DNA of 64,000 nucleotides from contig NZ_CANMZW010000001.1 of assembly GCF_947502445.1 (NCBI RefSeq), positions 62,001 through 126,000 on the forward strand, written 5' to 3'. Source of the DNA: an uncultured Brevibacillus sp. GTDB lineage: Bacteria; Bacillota; Bacilli; Brevibacillales; Brevibacillaceae. Below, one piece after another: positions 35,401 through 43,918 of the stretch. The notes under the pieces were generated by a model, which saw only the letters and a list, made by a program, of their open reading frames with translations, had not been told where the DNA came from and made no database searches. A program made the translations under genes and the position numbers. Within the stretch, counting starts at the first letter, position 1; each line of letters opens with the position of its first letter.

Positions 35401-35503
35401 TGAAATGCTTGGAAAAAAGTATAAGAAGTAGTTTTCCTGGCAATACTAACGGAGTAAGAAAAAATTTCAACTTCATGTTATGGGTACATGCTAGGAGGCT
35501 AAA

Positions 35504-35704
35504 ATGGAACGTGGTAAAGTAAAGTGGTTTAACAGTGAAAAAGGCTTTGGCTTTATTGAGCGAGAGGGCGGCGAGGATGTATTCGTACATTTCTCTGCAA
35601 TTCAGGGCGACGGATTTAAAACATTGGACGAAGGGCAAGAGGTTACTTTTGACGTAGAAAATGGTCAACGTGGTCCTCAAGCGACGAACGTTCAAAAAGT
35701 ATAA
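35504..35704 (+). CDS. cspB: Cold-shock protein (CspA/CspB family)
   Basis: This 66-residue OB-fold RNA-binding protein has RNP1 KGFGFIE and RNP2 VFVHFS and the start [14 protein letters not shown]. It melts mRNA secondary structure at low temperature or in stationary phase. An AGGAGG site seven bases before the ATG and a strong terminator show a single-gene unit. The paralogue letter cannot be assigned with certainty. Confidence 0.94.
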   Translation: MERGKVKWFNSEKGFGFIEREGGEDVFVHFSAIQGDGFKTLDEGQEVTFDVENGQRGPQATNVQKV

Positions 35705-35720
35705 AAACGACACCGACAAA

Positions 35721-35748
35721 CAGACTCAGTTGATGAGTCTGTTTTTTT
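35721..35748 (+). terminator. Terminator of the cold-shock gene
   Basis: CAGACTCA (35721-35728), loop GTTGA, TGAGTCTG (35734-35741), then seven T. Confidence 0.93.
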
Positions 35749-35872
35749 CTTGGAGAATTGAACGAATGCACTAGCGCATATTTTGTGCGCGGATATACCA
35801 TGTCCCACACGCTTTGTCCGCCTTTCGCATTATCATAAGAATAGAAGTCTTGTTGATAAAGGAATGAGCAGC

Positions 35873-36460
35873 ATGGCGCGTAATAAAGGCAAGTTAACGG
35901 TTATTTACCAAAACGGAAAGAGACGCATGGTTGTAAAAACTCCCTTCGATGGCAGTAAAAGAATCGTAGTTGTGCTCAATAGTCAATTTACAAATGCTCC
36001 AAACACCACACAAATTTCAAGTGGGGCAGGACGAAGCAGTGCGGCTGGGAACGATGCGGCTATCGCTTCGTCGAACACAGAGCAACAACAAAGTGTCGGG
36101 GCTGGGGGACGGGCAAAAAATACGGGGATGAGGGGCAAGCAATCAGAACCCGGAAAGCATCGAAGGGCAAAAAATGGAAAAGAAGATGTCATTATCATTA
36201 ACGACCAGGTAGTGAAGCTGGCGAAACGTCAAACGGGCGCATCAGCTACACAGGTGGCAGGCGGTGGCGGAACTTACAGCACTGGCGGTACCAATGCAGC
36301 GATCGAGAGCGCAAATACAAAGCAGCAGCACGCAGTTGGCGGGGGACCCGGCTCACGAGCATCGAATAGTGGCATGAACAACAGGCAAAAAGAAAGTGCA
36401 GGGACGAAAGCAAAAGCCGCAAGAAAACGGCAAGCACGGCCGAAGAGAAGACGAAAGTAA
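35873..36460 (+). CDS. Repetitive basic protein with duplicated Gly/Ser/Asn modules
   Basis: This 195-residue protein consists of two similar halves. Each has a short beta-like segment (RIVVVLNSQ; DVIIINDQVVKLAK) followed by a Gly/Ser-rich module with the pattern (N/T)xAAI(A/E)S(S/A)NT(E/K)QQ(Q/H)(S/A)VG, and then (A/R)(K/S)N(T/S)GM. The C-terminus is strongly basic (KAKAARKRQARPKRRRK), as in nucleic-acid- or spore-coat-associated proteins. The ATG at 35873 lies ten bases after AAAGG; an ATG at 35864 is too close. I do not recognise the family. A spore or surface role is a guess from composition. Confidence 0.75.
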   Translation: MARNKGKLTVIYQNGKRRMVVKTPFDGSKRIVVVLNSQFTNAPNTTQISSGAGRSSAAGNDAAIASSNTEQQQSVGAGGRAKNTGMRGKQSEPGKHRRAKNGKEDVIIINDQVVKLAKRQTGASATQVAGGGGTYSTGGTNAAIESANTKQQHAVGGGPGSRASNSGMNNRQKESAGTKAKAARKRQARPKRRRK

Positions 36461-36465
36461 TGGAA

Positions 36466-36513
36466 AAAAGGAGAGCAAAGCCAAGGTAGGTAACAAGGCG
36501 TTGCTCTCCTTTT
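36466..36513. terminator. Bidirectional terminator between the repetitive protein and the D-aminopeptidase
   Basis: AAAAGGAGAGCAA (36466-36478) pairs perfectly with TTGCTCTCCTTTT (36501-36513). The genes are convergent. Confidence 0.88.
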
Positions 36514-36526
36514 CGTTGTATTTCAA

Positions 36527-37354
36527 TTAGAAAAACTCAGCGCCACCAGCAAGATTCAGCATGGCACGCATCGTTGTGTACATATCCTGCTGGTTGGCAG
36601 CGTTGTAGTACACCGTGTTTGTTTCTGTCTCGTAGCGAGTACCAGGAACAATGGCAGCAAACTCAGCTTGTCCGGCATGAGAAAATTCAATCGCAAGCTC
36701 CAGGGGCAGTGCTGTGTGGTACGGCTGGATTTGCTTCACATTGCCAAGCGCCAGAGCAGTTTGGCGTTTCAGCTCGGCAGTGGCTTCCTCGCGAGATAAG
36801 CAGATAGCTGCTGTGCGGGACACGGCTTCTTTTACGATGGCGGTATGGATGCCAGGAATCAGCTCAGACGCTTCTTTGGCGATGAGGTTATCACCGGAAA
36901 CCATCACGACAGGAACGTTGTACATGCCTGCATAAGCAGCGTTAAATCCGAATTCGCCCACGATTTGACCATTGATATACATGTTGCGGATGACACCTGA
37001 CATGGTGTGGCTGAGAACACCTGGAATACCCTGGCGTGTATGATAGCCGATGAACATCGCTGCATCAAAGCTCTCGTCCAGGCCGTGCACCATAGAAGAA
37101 TCACGAGGCGAACCGGCCAATAGCTTTGCTTTTGGATGGAGAGATTCCCACAAAATATTGTTCATCGTGTTGTGACTGTCAGAAACCAGAATTTCTGTCA
37201 CTCCACTTTCGAGAGCTGCTTCAATAACAGCGTTGGCGTCAGTTGTCATGAATTGGCGTCCACGCTGATAGTTGACCCCGGAATCAGGATTGATATAGCT
37301 GGTGTCCACAATGCCGGAGATACCTTCCATGTCTACAGATAGAAATAGCTTCAT
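36527..37354 (-). CDS. dppA: M55-family D-aminopeptidase (DppA-like)
   Basis: This 275-residue zinc peptidase of the M55 family has all ligands near their DppA positions: D8 and E10 (SVDMEG), H61 (SDSHNT), H105 (GYHTRQG) and E134 (GEFGFN), plus catalytic H116 (LSHTMS). It hydrolyses D-Ala-containing dipeptides, as in recycling of cell-wall peptides. The start at 37354 puts D8/E10 exactly in register and lies nine bases after GAGAGG; ATG at 37363 would sit directly on that site. No peptide transporter is beside it. Confidence 0.9.
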   Translation of the reverse strand: MKLFLSVDMEGISGIVDTSYINPDSGVNYQRGRQFMTTDANAVIEAALESGVTEILVSDSHNTMNNILWESLHPKAKLLAGSPRDSSMVHGLDESFDAAMFIGYHTRQGIPGVLSHTMSGVIRNMYINGQIVGEFGFNAAYAGMYNVPVVMVSGDNLIAKEASELIPGIHTAIVKEAVSRTAAICLSREEATAELKRQTALALGNVKQIQPYHTALPLELAIEFSHAGQAEFAAIVPGTRYETETNTVYYNAANQQDMYTTMRAMLNLAGGAEFF

Positions 37355-37460
37355 CTTTTTCATCCTCTCACATGCGAATCAAAATCGTTCCAATTCTATG
37401 TAACCAGATTGCGCGGAAGTAGGCAACTGAAAACTGATTCTTCAAACAAAAGCAGCAAGG

Positions 37461-37498
37461 AAAAAAGCACGACAACGCTGCAAAAAGCGAGTCGTGCT
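37461..37498 (-). terminator. Terminator of the minus-strand glycosyltransferase gene
   Basis: AGCACGAC (37466-37473) pairs with GTCGTGCT (37491-37498) over an inner CGCT/AGCG stem. The A-run at 37461-37466 reads as a T-run on the minus strand. Confidence 0.85.
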
Positions 37499-37502
37499 CT
37501 TG

Positions 37503-38636
37503 TTACTTCAATAGCCTGCGGTAGAGAGCAACAATTTTTTCTGTCATTTGCTGGATCGTGAACGTATCCTCGACTTTTTTCAAAGCGCGGCTTGTGAGTC
37601 TGTCACGCAGCTCTTTCGAAGCGTACAGCTCTTGCATGGCGCTCGCCAATAAGCCGGAATTGCCGGGCTCTACGACTAAGCCAGTCTCCCCTTGAAAAAC
37701 GAATTCCTTCACACCACCCACATTGCTTGCGACTACAGGCACCTCCGAAGCCATAGCCTCGATGATTGTGTAGCCAAGCCCTTCGTACAGAGAAGAATGA
37801 ACAAAGCCGTCTAGTGTATGAAGACAAGTAGGGATGTCCTGACGAAAGCCAGTAAACCGGACATGGGACTCCAAATTCAGCTCTCGTACCTTTGTTTCCA
37901 AAAGGCCTCGCTCTGCCCCGTCGCCAATCATGACGAGAAAAGGAGCTTTTTCCTCTTCACGCACAACCTGTGCAAATGCATCGAGAAGAATAGGCAATCC
38001 TTTTACCGGAACGAAGCGAGCTACCGTACCGAATACAAAGACGTCATCAGGAATGTTCCATTCTGCACGCAGCCGGCTTCGATCGGAAGCGCGGTTCTGC
38101 TCTTGGCGGTAAGGAGCTATGTCCATCCCGTTGTAAATGACACTTACATCAGAGGCAGAAACACCTTGTCCGCGAAGATTTTCAGCGAGAGCCCTACTAA
38201 CGGCAATATAATGTCGATTCCACAGTCTGGTCCCTCGTTCCATGATACTCACGATCACGTAGGCGAGTGCGCTCGCATAATCGTAACGCAGGGCACTGTG
38301 AACGGTCGTCACGAGGGGCACATTCATACCGCGTGTGGCCAGACGGGAAAAAAAGTTGGCTTTAATTCCATGCGTATGAATGATAGCTGGTTGAAACGAG
38401 AAAAAAGTACTCCGCAGGGCACGGAGCAGTCGTACATCGAATCGCCCGAATTGATTCAGTGTGATGACCGTAATTCCTGCTTCTCGCAGTTTGCTTGCAA
38501 AAAGAGAGTCATAGAAACAAACTACCGCTACCTCTACTTCGTCCACAGGGAAGGTAGAGACCAGATTCAGTATATGTTGTTCCGCACCGCCAAATTCCCC
38601 CCCGCCAATCACGTGGAGGACTCGTAATTTGCTCAT
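37503..38636 (-). CDS. Glycosyltransferase family 4
   Basis: This 377-residue GT-B enzyme has an N-terminal acceptor domain with HVIGGGEFGGAEQHIL, IHTHGIKANFFSRLA and IAVSRALAENL, and a C-terminal donor domain (about 190-360) with VARFVPVKGLPILLDAF and SSLYEGLGYTIIEAMASEVPVVASNVGG, the GT4 E-x7-E region. It transfers an activated sugar to a surface glycan; donor and acceptor are unknown. It is divergent from the second glycosyltransferase at 38839, with 200 bases between them. Confidence 0.9.
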   Translation of the reverse strand: MSKLRVLHVIGGGEFGGAEQHILNLVSTFPVDEVEVAVVCFYDSLFASKLREAGITVITLNQFGRFDVRLLRALRSTFFSFQPAIIHTHGIKANFFSRLATRGMNVPLVTTVHSALRYDYASALAYVIVSIMERGTRLWNRHYIAVSRALAENLRGQGVSASDVSVIYNGMDIAPYRQEQNRASDRSRLRAEWNIPDDVFVFGTVARFVPVKGLPILLDAFAQVVREEEKAPFLVMIGDGAERGLLETKVRELNLESHVRFTGFRQDIPTCLHTLDGFVHSSLYEGLGYTIIEAMASEVPVVASNVGGVKEFVFQGETGLVVEPGNSGLLASAMQELYASKELRDRLTSRALKKVEDTFTIQQMTEKIVALYRRLLK

Positions 38637-38838
38637 GTAAATTCACCCGAATCGTAATAAGAAAACCTCGATCACAGTGGGCGCATATATAAAAAAGCGC
38701 CTCTGTTCAAGAGGAAAGATATGCCGAAACAAAACAAAGCCATTTTCACTATAGCAGATGCAAGGTAGATTCGCAATAAGACAGCACTTGTGGTATCGTT
38801 TATGATGGAAAAAGACAACGTGAAGGACGGTTACAAAA

Positions 38839-40197
38839 ATGAATACGCGCAATGTGTTGATTATATGCTACAACTTCCCTCCAATCGGTGGTGGCGGCGT
38901 CCCGCGGCCACTCAAAATGGCAAAATATTTGGGGGAATACGGCTGGAGAGTGCATGTCCTTACAGTCGATCCTACCTATCATGCTACATTAGATCCGTCC
39001 TTGCTGGCACAATTGCCAAGTGAGGTGAAAATTCATCGGGCAAAGGAGCTGTCCGTGTTTCCACGGGGTGGACAAGCAGCACAGCCTGGCACTGCCAATG
39101 CTGCTGGTGATGGCTCAGCTGCTCCTCGTGCCTCTATGAAGTCGGTACTCAAAAAGCAGCTTGTTCAGGTATTAAGAAAGGCGAAGCCGTATTTGATGAT
39201 TCCTGACGATCAAATACTGTGGATGCCGGGGGCACTTAAGCTGGGGCGGGAAATCATGCACCGTGAAAAGATCGATGTTATTTTTTCGACCTCAGGTCCC
39301 GTGACGAATCATCTTGTGGCACGTAAGCTGGCAAGTGAGTTTTCTTGCAAATGGGTAGCAGATTTCCGTGATCCCTGGACGCAAAACATGCATACCTCAG
39401 GGATTGCCTGGCGTGAAAAATGGGAACAGCGGATGGAGGAACAGGTCATGGCTGATGCTGATGCGATCACCACAGTCACGGCGACATTTGCAACGAACTT
39501 CCTGAAGAAGCACAAACAGCGGATCAAGCGTATGGAGCTTATCTACAATGGGTTCGATCAGGCGGATTTTGAAGGATTAGAGCCAACCTATGAAGAGCCT
39601 GGCAAATTCCATGCCGTATATGCAGGCATCCTGTACCAAAAAAGAAATCCTCGTCTTCTCCTGCAGGCGATGCGGGAATTGATCGATGAAGGTGAAGTCA
39701 ATCAAAAGGATCTCTTGCTCAGCTTTGCCGGTGTCTTCGATTATCCGGGTTATTCCGAAAACCGCGACTGTGTGGAAGCGCTCGGACTGGGTGATAATGT
39801 CCGGTTGCTCGGAAACTTGCCGCACAAGCAGGCGCTGGGACTGATGAAGGGAGCAGACGCTCTGCTATTAATTGGCGATGTCTCTGCCGATGCCGGTGCC
39901 TATATTCCGGGCAAGCTCTATGAGTACATGGGTATCGGAAACCCGATTCTCGCGCTGAACAAACCAGGCGAAGCGACAGAGATCATTAAAAACTTCCGCT
40001 TGGGACAGGTAGCAGATCCTGAACAAAAGGATGCGATCAAGCAAGCGTACCTGGAGCTGTACAAGGAATGGAAGATAAGCGGTCAAACGAATGGGGAAGA
40101 TCGCGGAGCGGACTTTGCCGAGAGGGTTAGGCCGTATGAGCGCCGCGAACAAGCGAGACAGCTCGCAAAGCTGATGGATGAATTGACCTCCAAATAA
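38839..40197 (+). CDS. Glycosyltransferase family 4 (WcaI/colanic-type)
   Basis: This 452-residue GT-B protein begins NVLIICYNFPPIGGGGVPRPLKMAKYL, the family opening loop. It contains KWVADFRDPWTQN and ITTVTATFATNFL (acceptor domain) and a donor domain with AVYAGILYQKRNPRLLLQAM and GKLYEYMGIGNPILAL. A low-complexity insert rich in Ala/Gly/Ser lies near residues 75-97. It probably builds the same surface polymer as its neighbours. A terminator follows. Confidence 0.88.
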   Translation: MNTRNVLIICYNFPPIGGGGVPRPLKMAKYLGEYGWRVHVLTVDPTYHATLDPSLLAQLPSEVKIHRAKELSVFPRGGQAAQPGTANAAGDGSAAPRASMKSVLKKQLVQVLRKAKPYLMIPDDQILWMPGALKLGREIMHREKIDVIFSTSGPVTNHLVARKLASEFSCKWVADFRDPWTQNMHTSGIAWREKWEQRMEEQVMADADAITTVTATFATNFLKKHKQRIKRMELIYNGFDQADFEGLEPTYEEPGKFHAVYAGILYQKRNPRLLLQAMRELIDEGEVNQKDLLLSFAGVFDYPGYSENRDCVEALGLGDNVRLLGNLPHKQALGLMKGADALLLIGDVSADAGAYIPGKLYEYMGIGNPILALNKPGEATEIIKNFRLGQVADPEQKDAIKQAYLELYKEWKISGQTNGEDRGADFAERVRPYERREQARQLAKLMDELTSK

Positions 40198-40211
40198 ATA
40201 AAGGTACGCAA

Positions 40212-40248
40212 GCCTCGGAGCCAACAGTGGTTGCGGGGCATTTTTTTC
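40212..40248 (+). terminator. Terminator after the second glycosyltransferase
   Basis: An imperfect GC-rich stem (about 40212-40225 with 40227-40239) is followed by seven T. Confidence 0.7.
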
Positions 40249-40283
40249 ACACAAAACCATTGTGGGTGAGATGAAAGGTGAAC

Positions 40284-41432
40284 ATGGGAATCACTAGCTT
40301 ACGGGCGTACAATTTCTTCTATTTTTCTTTGCTCTCTATCTTCATATCGTTTTTGCCAGTCTACCTCACCTATCGAGGCGTAACACCCGCACAGATTGGC
40401 ATTTTGATTGGTGTCGGCTCGTTCATCGGGATGTTGTCTCAACCTTTTTGGGGAATGGTAAGTGATCGCTATAAAACGATCAAGCGAGTCATCTTGTTTA
40501 CACTTGGCTTCTCTATCGTAGCAGGTGTGCTCTTATTTATCTCTGCTCCGTTTTCCTTGCTGTTTGTACTCGTTGGGGCTATGTATTTTTTCTTGCTTCC
40601 GACTGACCCGTTAACCGAGAGCCTTAATTTTCGGATTGCCGAAAAGCACGCAATCAGCTTTGGCTCCATCCGCACGTTTGGTGCGATTGGCTACGCCACG
40701 GCTTCCCTGATCATTGGATGGACGATTGATTTGGTCGGAATGGAGCAGCTGGTCTGGCTTTTCCTCGGCTATGGCGTTCTGGCTTTTCTTTTTATAGCAG
40801 TAGTCTCTGACGCTCCAGCGAGCAGTAAAAAGCTGTCCTGGAATGAACTGAAGCAGTTTTTTCTCTATCGCAAAACATTGCGCTTTTTTCTGCTCGTCTT
40901 GCTTGCAGCAACCCCGCACCGGACGAATGACAGCTTTCTGGGCGTTTATGTGCAAAGCTTGGGAGGGAGCACCGGTGACGTAGGGCAGGCATGGTTTTTG
41001 GCAGCGATGAGCGAGGTCGCCTTTTTTGCCATCAGCGCCCGGATTTTGAGCCGTTGGAGTGAAATCAAGCTGATCATGGTCGCGTCCGCTCTTTATACGA
41101 TCCGTTATTTCCTTTGTGCGATCGTGCCGTCAGCCGAGTGGGTCGTTTACTTGCAGCTGATGCAGGGGATTACCTTTGTCATCTTTTACACGGCAACGAT
41201 TCAATATTTGTACAAAATCATACCGGAAGAATGGAAGGCTACGGGACAAACCGTCCTGGCGGTGCTGTTCTTCGGAATTTCCGGGATTATCGGATCGATC
41301 GCTGGGGGCTGGGTCTTTCAGCAATTGGGAGGATCTGCTCTCTACATGGCGATGGGTGGCTTTTCGCTGGTTGCCTTTGCGTACAGTCTGTTTTTGTGGA
41401 AGTCAAATGGCGTAGGCGAACGAATAGGTTAA
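40284..41432 (+). CDS. MFS transporter (LacY/PPP-like, 12 TM)
   Basis: This 382-residue major-facilitator protein has about twelve hydrophobic segments, the loop motif GMVSDRYKTIKR between helices 2 and 3, SFGSIRTFGAIGYA in helix 5, and QTVLAVLFFGISGIIGSIAGGWV in the C-terminal half. This resembles the MFS_1-like group that includes the 3-phenylpropionate transporter and LacY. The substrate is unknown. ATG at 40284 lies six bases after AAAGGTG; the GTG at 40278 is part of that site. Confidence 0.85.
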   Translation: MGITSLRAYNFFYFSLLSIFISFLPVYLTYRGVTPAQIGILIGVGSFIGMLSQPFWGMVSDRYKTIKRVILFTLGFSIVAGVLLFISAPFSLLFVLVGAMYFFLLPTDPLTESLNFRIAEKHAISFGSIRTFGAIGYATASLIIGWTIDLVGMEQLVWLFLGYGVLAFLFIAVVSDAPASSKKLSWNELKQFFLYRKTLRFFLLVLLAATPHRTNDSFLGVYVQSLGGSTGDVGQAWFLAAMSEVAFFAISARILSRWSEIKLIMVASALYTIRYFLCAIVPSAEWVVYLQLMQGITFVIFYTATIQYLYKIIPEEWKATGQTVLAVLFFGISGIIGSIAGGWVFQQLGGSALYMAMGGFSLVAFAYSLFLWKSNGVGERIG

Positions 41433-41434
41433 TG

Positions 41435-41471
41435 AAAAAAAGGATCTGACTGTAAAAGCCAGATCCTTTTT
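41435..41471. terminator. Bidirectional terminator between the MFS gene and the lipoprotein gene
   Basis: AAAAAGGATCTG pairs with CAGATCCTTTTT over a short loop between convergent genes. Confidence 0.92.
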
Positions 41472-41474
41472 GCT

Positions 41475-42293
41475 TTAGTACAACAAATATTTTTCGACGT
41501 CTTCAGGCTCGCTGAGATTGATGCCGCCTGTATCTCCGTACTTAAACATGTTGAAATGAACTTGCTGGTCCATCGTTCCTGCTCCTGGCAGCGGCAAAAT
41601 GATCCAGGTTTCATATTGGTGGATCAGACGGTCTTCCTTGCCGAACCAGAAAGTGGTTTTGATCGTGGATTCCTTTAGGATGTAATCCAGATCAGGACGG
41701 TCGCCGAGTTGTTTTTTCAATGGTTCGAGCAGAGGGCTTTTGCTCGTTTTTAACCAATCTACTCCGGTCATTTTTAATTGGAACGGAACAGAGAGAACGC
41801 CAATTATTTTTTCGTCAGGCAGCTGGACAGCTTGATCCATAAAGGGCAGCCAGTCATCAAAGCCAGCAAGCACATCAAACGGGAGAGGCTCGGCTGTTGC
41901 AGTCACCCAGTTGTCGTTGGCACGGATGTAGTGCTTATCGTTGACGCGATAGTACGAATAAGGCTGAGCTGCGATGCGGGCGTCCACATTGTAGCCTTTG
42001 CCGTTGATAACCGCACCGCTGAACATACTCGTCGTCGAGCGAGAGAGAATCATGTTTTGGACATGCCCCTTGTACCAATACGTCTGCGCCTTTTTATCCG
42101 TTTTTGCATTCGCTAATGCTTTTTTAAGCCACTCGGCACCAGACTCGGTTTGGGCTGTGGTGGTTTGTTCGGGTGTGGTGCCAAAATTGGTGGTGGCAAA
42201 TGCCTTTGTTCCTGACTCGTATGTGCAGCCGCCGAGTAGGGACGCCGTGCAAATAACAGCCAGAAAAGCCCATGCCTTCGTCGATTTACGCAT
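41475..42293 (-). CDS. Lipoprotein of unknown function in the O-antigen-ligase operon
   Basis: This 272-residue protein has a signal peptide (residues 1-22) with lipobox LGGC, C23 being the lipid anchor. The mature part starts with a Thr/Ser/Gln-rich linker (about 28-55) and then a beta-rich domain containing YWYKGHVQNMIL and TTFWFGKEDRLIHQYETWI. It looks LolA/LppX-like in pattern, but I cannot assign a family. Its start overlaps the end of the FG-GAP-like membrane gene by eight bases, so the two are coupled. Confidence 0.75.
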   Translation of the reverse strand: MRKSTKAWAFLAVICTASLLGGCTYESGTKAFATTNFGTTPEQTTTAQTESGAEWLKKALANAKTDKKAQTYWYKGHVQNMILSRSTTSMFSGAVINGKGYNVDARIAAQPYSYYRVNDKHYIRANDNWVTATAEPLPFDVLAGFDDWLPFMDQAVQLPDEKIIGVLSVPFQLKMTGVDWLKTSKSPLLEPLKKQLGDRPDLDYILKESTIKTTFWFGKEDRLIHQYETWIILPLPGAGTMDQQVHFNMFKYGDTGGINLSEPEDVEKYLLY

Positions 42294-43914
42294 GACGAAA
42301 CCTCCTTACCACGCCATATCCCAGCAGTCCGACGAAAATGATGATCGTCAGTGTCAGAACCGGAATATGATGCTGCTTGAACACAATAATGCGATGTGTA
42401 TTGAAAATGCTGGCGACGATTTCGTTTTGATTGTCGCCATCGATATCACCAATTTGTACATTGATCAGCGGTAAGTAAATCCGCCAGTTTTCTTTTAACC
42501 CATCTGCTGTGTATTCAAACCCAGACAAGTAGCGAGTTTCGTGACTGCTAACCCAGCTTTTTGCCTTTGCTACGATTTCTGGCTGCTCATTATCGCCGAT
42601 CGCAGCAAAATTGGAGAAGCGGAAGCTCTTGTCTTTATCCCCGCTTGCCCAGAGGATATCCCATGTGCCATCAGGCTTCGGTTTCAGGAGATAGGATGGT
42701 GAAGCTGCCACTAGCAGCTCATCGACCTTGTCGTTATCGATATCGGCAGGAATGAATTCACCTGTCGCCAGTTTTGCTTGCTTGCGCGTCAACGTATAAG
42801 CCTCGGTAAGTGAACCATCTGGCTCTACAACCATCACGCTCAAGTGCTCGCCCATAATGATCAGACCTTCGCGACCATCGGGCACTATCATCGTTGTGAG
42901 AATTTTGGTTGCTTTTGTCGTGCCTGCAAAAGGCTTGCCATCGTAGGTTCCAGTCAGCATACCGTCCTTGATATGCAAATCCTTGTAGTTTTTCCCGAGC
43001 TCATGGCGAACGTCCATGCTGCCTTTATTTTCTTCGAGCTTATCGGCGATGTTAGCCATGTCCAGCATGAAAGCACGGTAAGGCGCCGTTCCGATTTGCA
43101 GCATACCTTCGGCGTACGGCTGACGTTGTACGTTCGGTACGAGCTGATCGTTCTTCATGGTGTAATACGGGAACCCAGGGTAGTCAGTCGGCAACTTTTC
43201 CTTGATCAGCTCCAGCGTTTCAGGGGAAATCTGATCATTTGGCATGCGCACCATTTTGCCGTCTTGCCAGGTCAGTACGTAAAGGGTGACAGGCTCAGCA
43301 TGCAAATGGCGCAGCTTTTCTGCTAATGCTTTCTTTTCTTCCTCTGTTTCCGGTTTTTCTACCTTCTCAGGCAGAGGGAGCTCTTCAGCATTTCCGTACG
43401 TGACGATCTCCATTTTGCCGTCATTGTTGACATCGTACAAGGCCATTGGGAAATAATCGACCCACTCACCGTTGTACAGACGATCAGATTCATATTGAAT
43501 CGTAAAGTGATTCAAGGCTTTGAGCGTATCCCGATTAAAGGTTACATTCACGAGCACAGCGATGAGCACAAGGGCACCAACAGCGCGCCAATTCAGACGC
43601 CCATACCACTTTACCAGCAATGCCACGACAATGACAGCTACAGCTCCGCTAATGACCAAGGTTGCCGTCGTTCGTATGTTTACGCGAGTCAGGGCAAGAT
43701 CCAAAAGCAGGAAGCCGATGGTAAACACGAGCATCTGACGCCGTTCCGACGGGCGGATAATATAGTAGCAAAGAGCGAGCAAGGGTAAAAATAGGAGCAA
43801 AGCGATCCAGCTCAAATCAAGGAACGCCGGCTTGATGAGCAAATGGTAAATCAGAAACAGGGCAATGGCGTACAGCGCCCAGCTCACTGTGGATAGAATA
43901 GGATTGCGGCGCAT
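42286..43914 (-). CDS. Membrane protein with large extracytoplasmic FG-GAP/VCBS-like domain
   Basis: This 542-residue protein has four to five hydrophobic segments in its first 125 residues, then a large soluble domain. Calcium-loop-like repeats of the FG-GAP/VCBS type are visible: DVNNDGKMEIV (about residue 160), DIDNDKVDELLVAAS (about 389) and DIDGDNQNEIVAS (about 490); a last hydrophobic helix lies near the C-terminus (PVLTLTIIIFVGLLGYG). A beta-propeller outside the membrane is therefore likely. It begins four bases after the O-antigen-ligase stop and overlaps the lipoprotein gene. Function unknown; a role in surface-polymer assembly is inferred from context. Confidence 0.75.
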   Translation of the reverse strand: MRRNPILSTVSWALYAIALFLIYHLLIKPAFLDLSWIALLLFLPLLALCYYIIRPSERRQMLVFTIGFLLLDLALTRVNIRTTATLVISGAVAVIVVALLVKWYGRLNWRAVGALVLIAVLVNVTFNRDTLKALNHFTIQYESDRLYNGEWVDYFPMALYDVNNDGKMEIVTYGNAEELPLPEKVEKPETEEEKKALAEKLRHLHAEPVTLYVLTWQDGKMVRMPNDQISPETLELIKEKLPTDYPGFPYYTMKNDQLVPNVQRQPYAEGMLQIGTAPYRAFMLDMANIADKLEENKGSMDVRHELGKNYKDLHIKDGMLTGTYDGKPFAGTTKATKILTTMIVPDGREGLIIMGEHLSVMVVEPDGSLTEAYTLTRKQAKLATGEFIPADIDNDKVDELLVAASPSYLLKPKPDGTWDILWASGDKDKSFRFSNFAAIGDNEQPEIVAKAKSWVSSHETRYLSGFEYTADGLKENWRIYLPLINVQIGDIDGDNQNEIVASIFNTHRIIVFKQHHIPVLTLTIIIFVGLLGYGVVRRFRHA

Positions 43915-43918
43915 GGGT

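Noticed and set aside
37818-38627. Plus-strand open frame of 269 codons
   Set aside because: Antisense to the GT4 glycosyltransferase, which has full GT-B motifs; the plus product has none.
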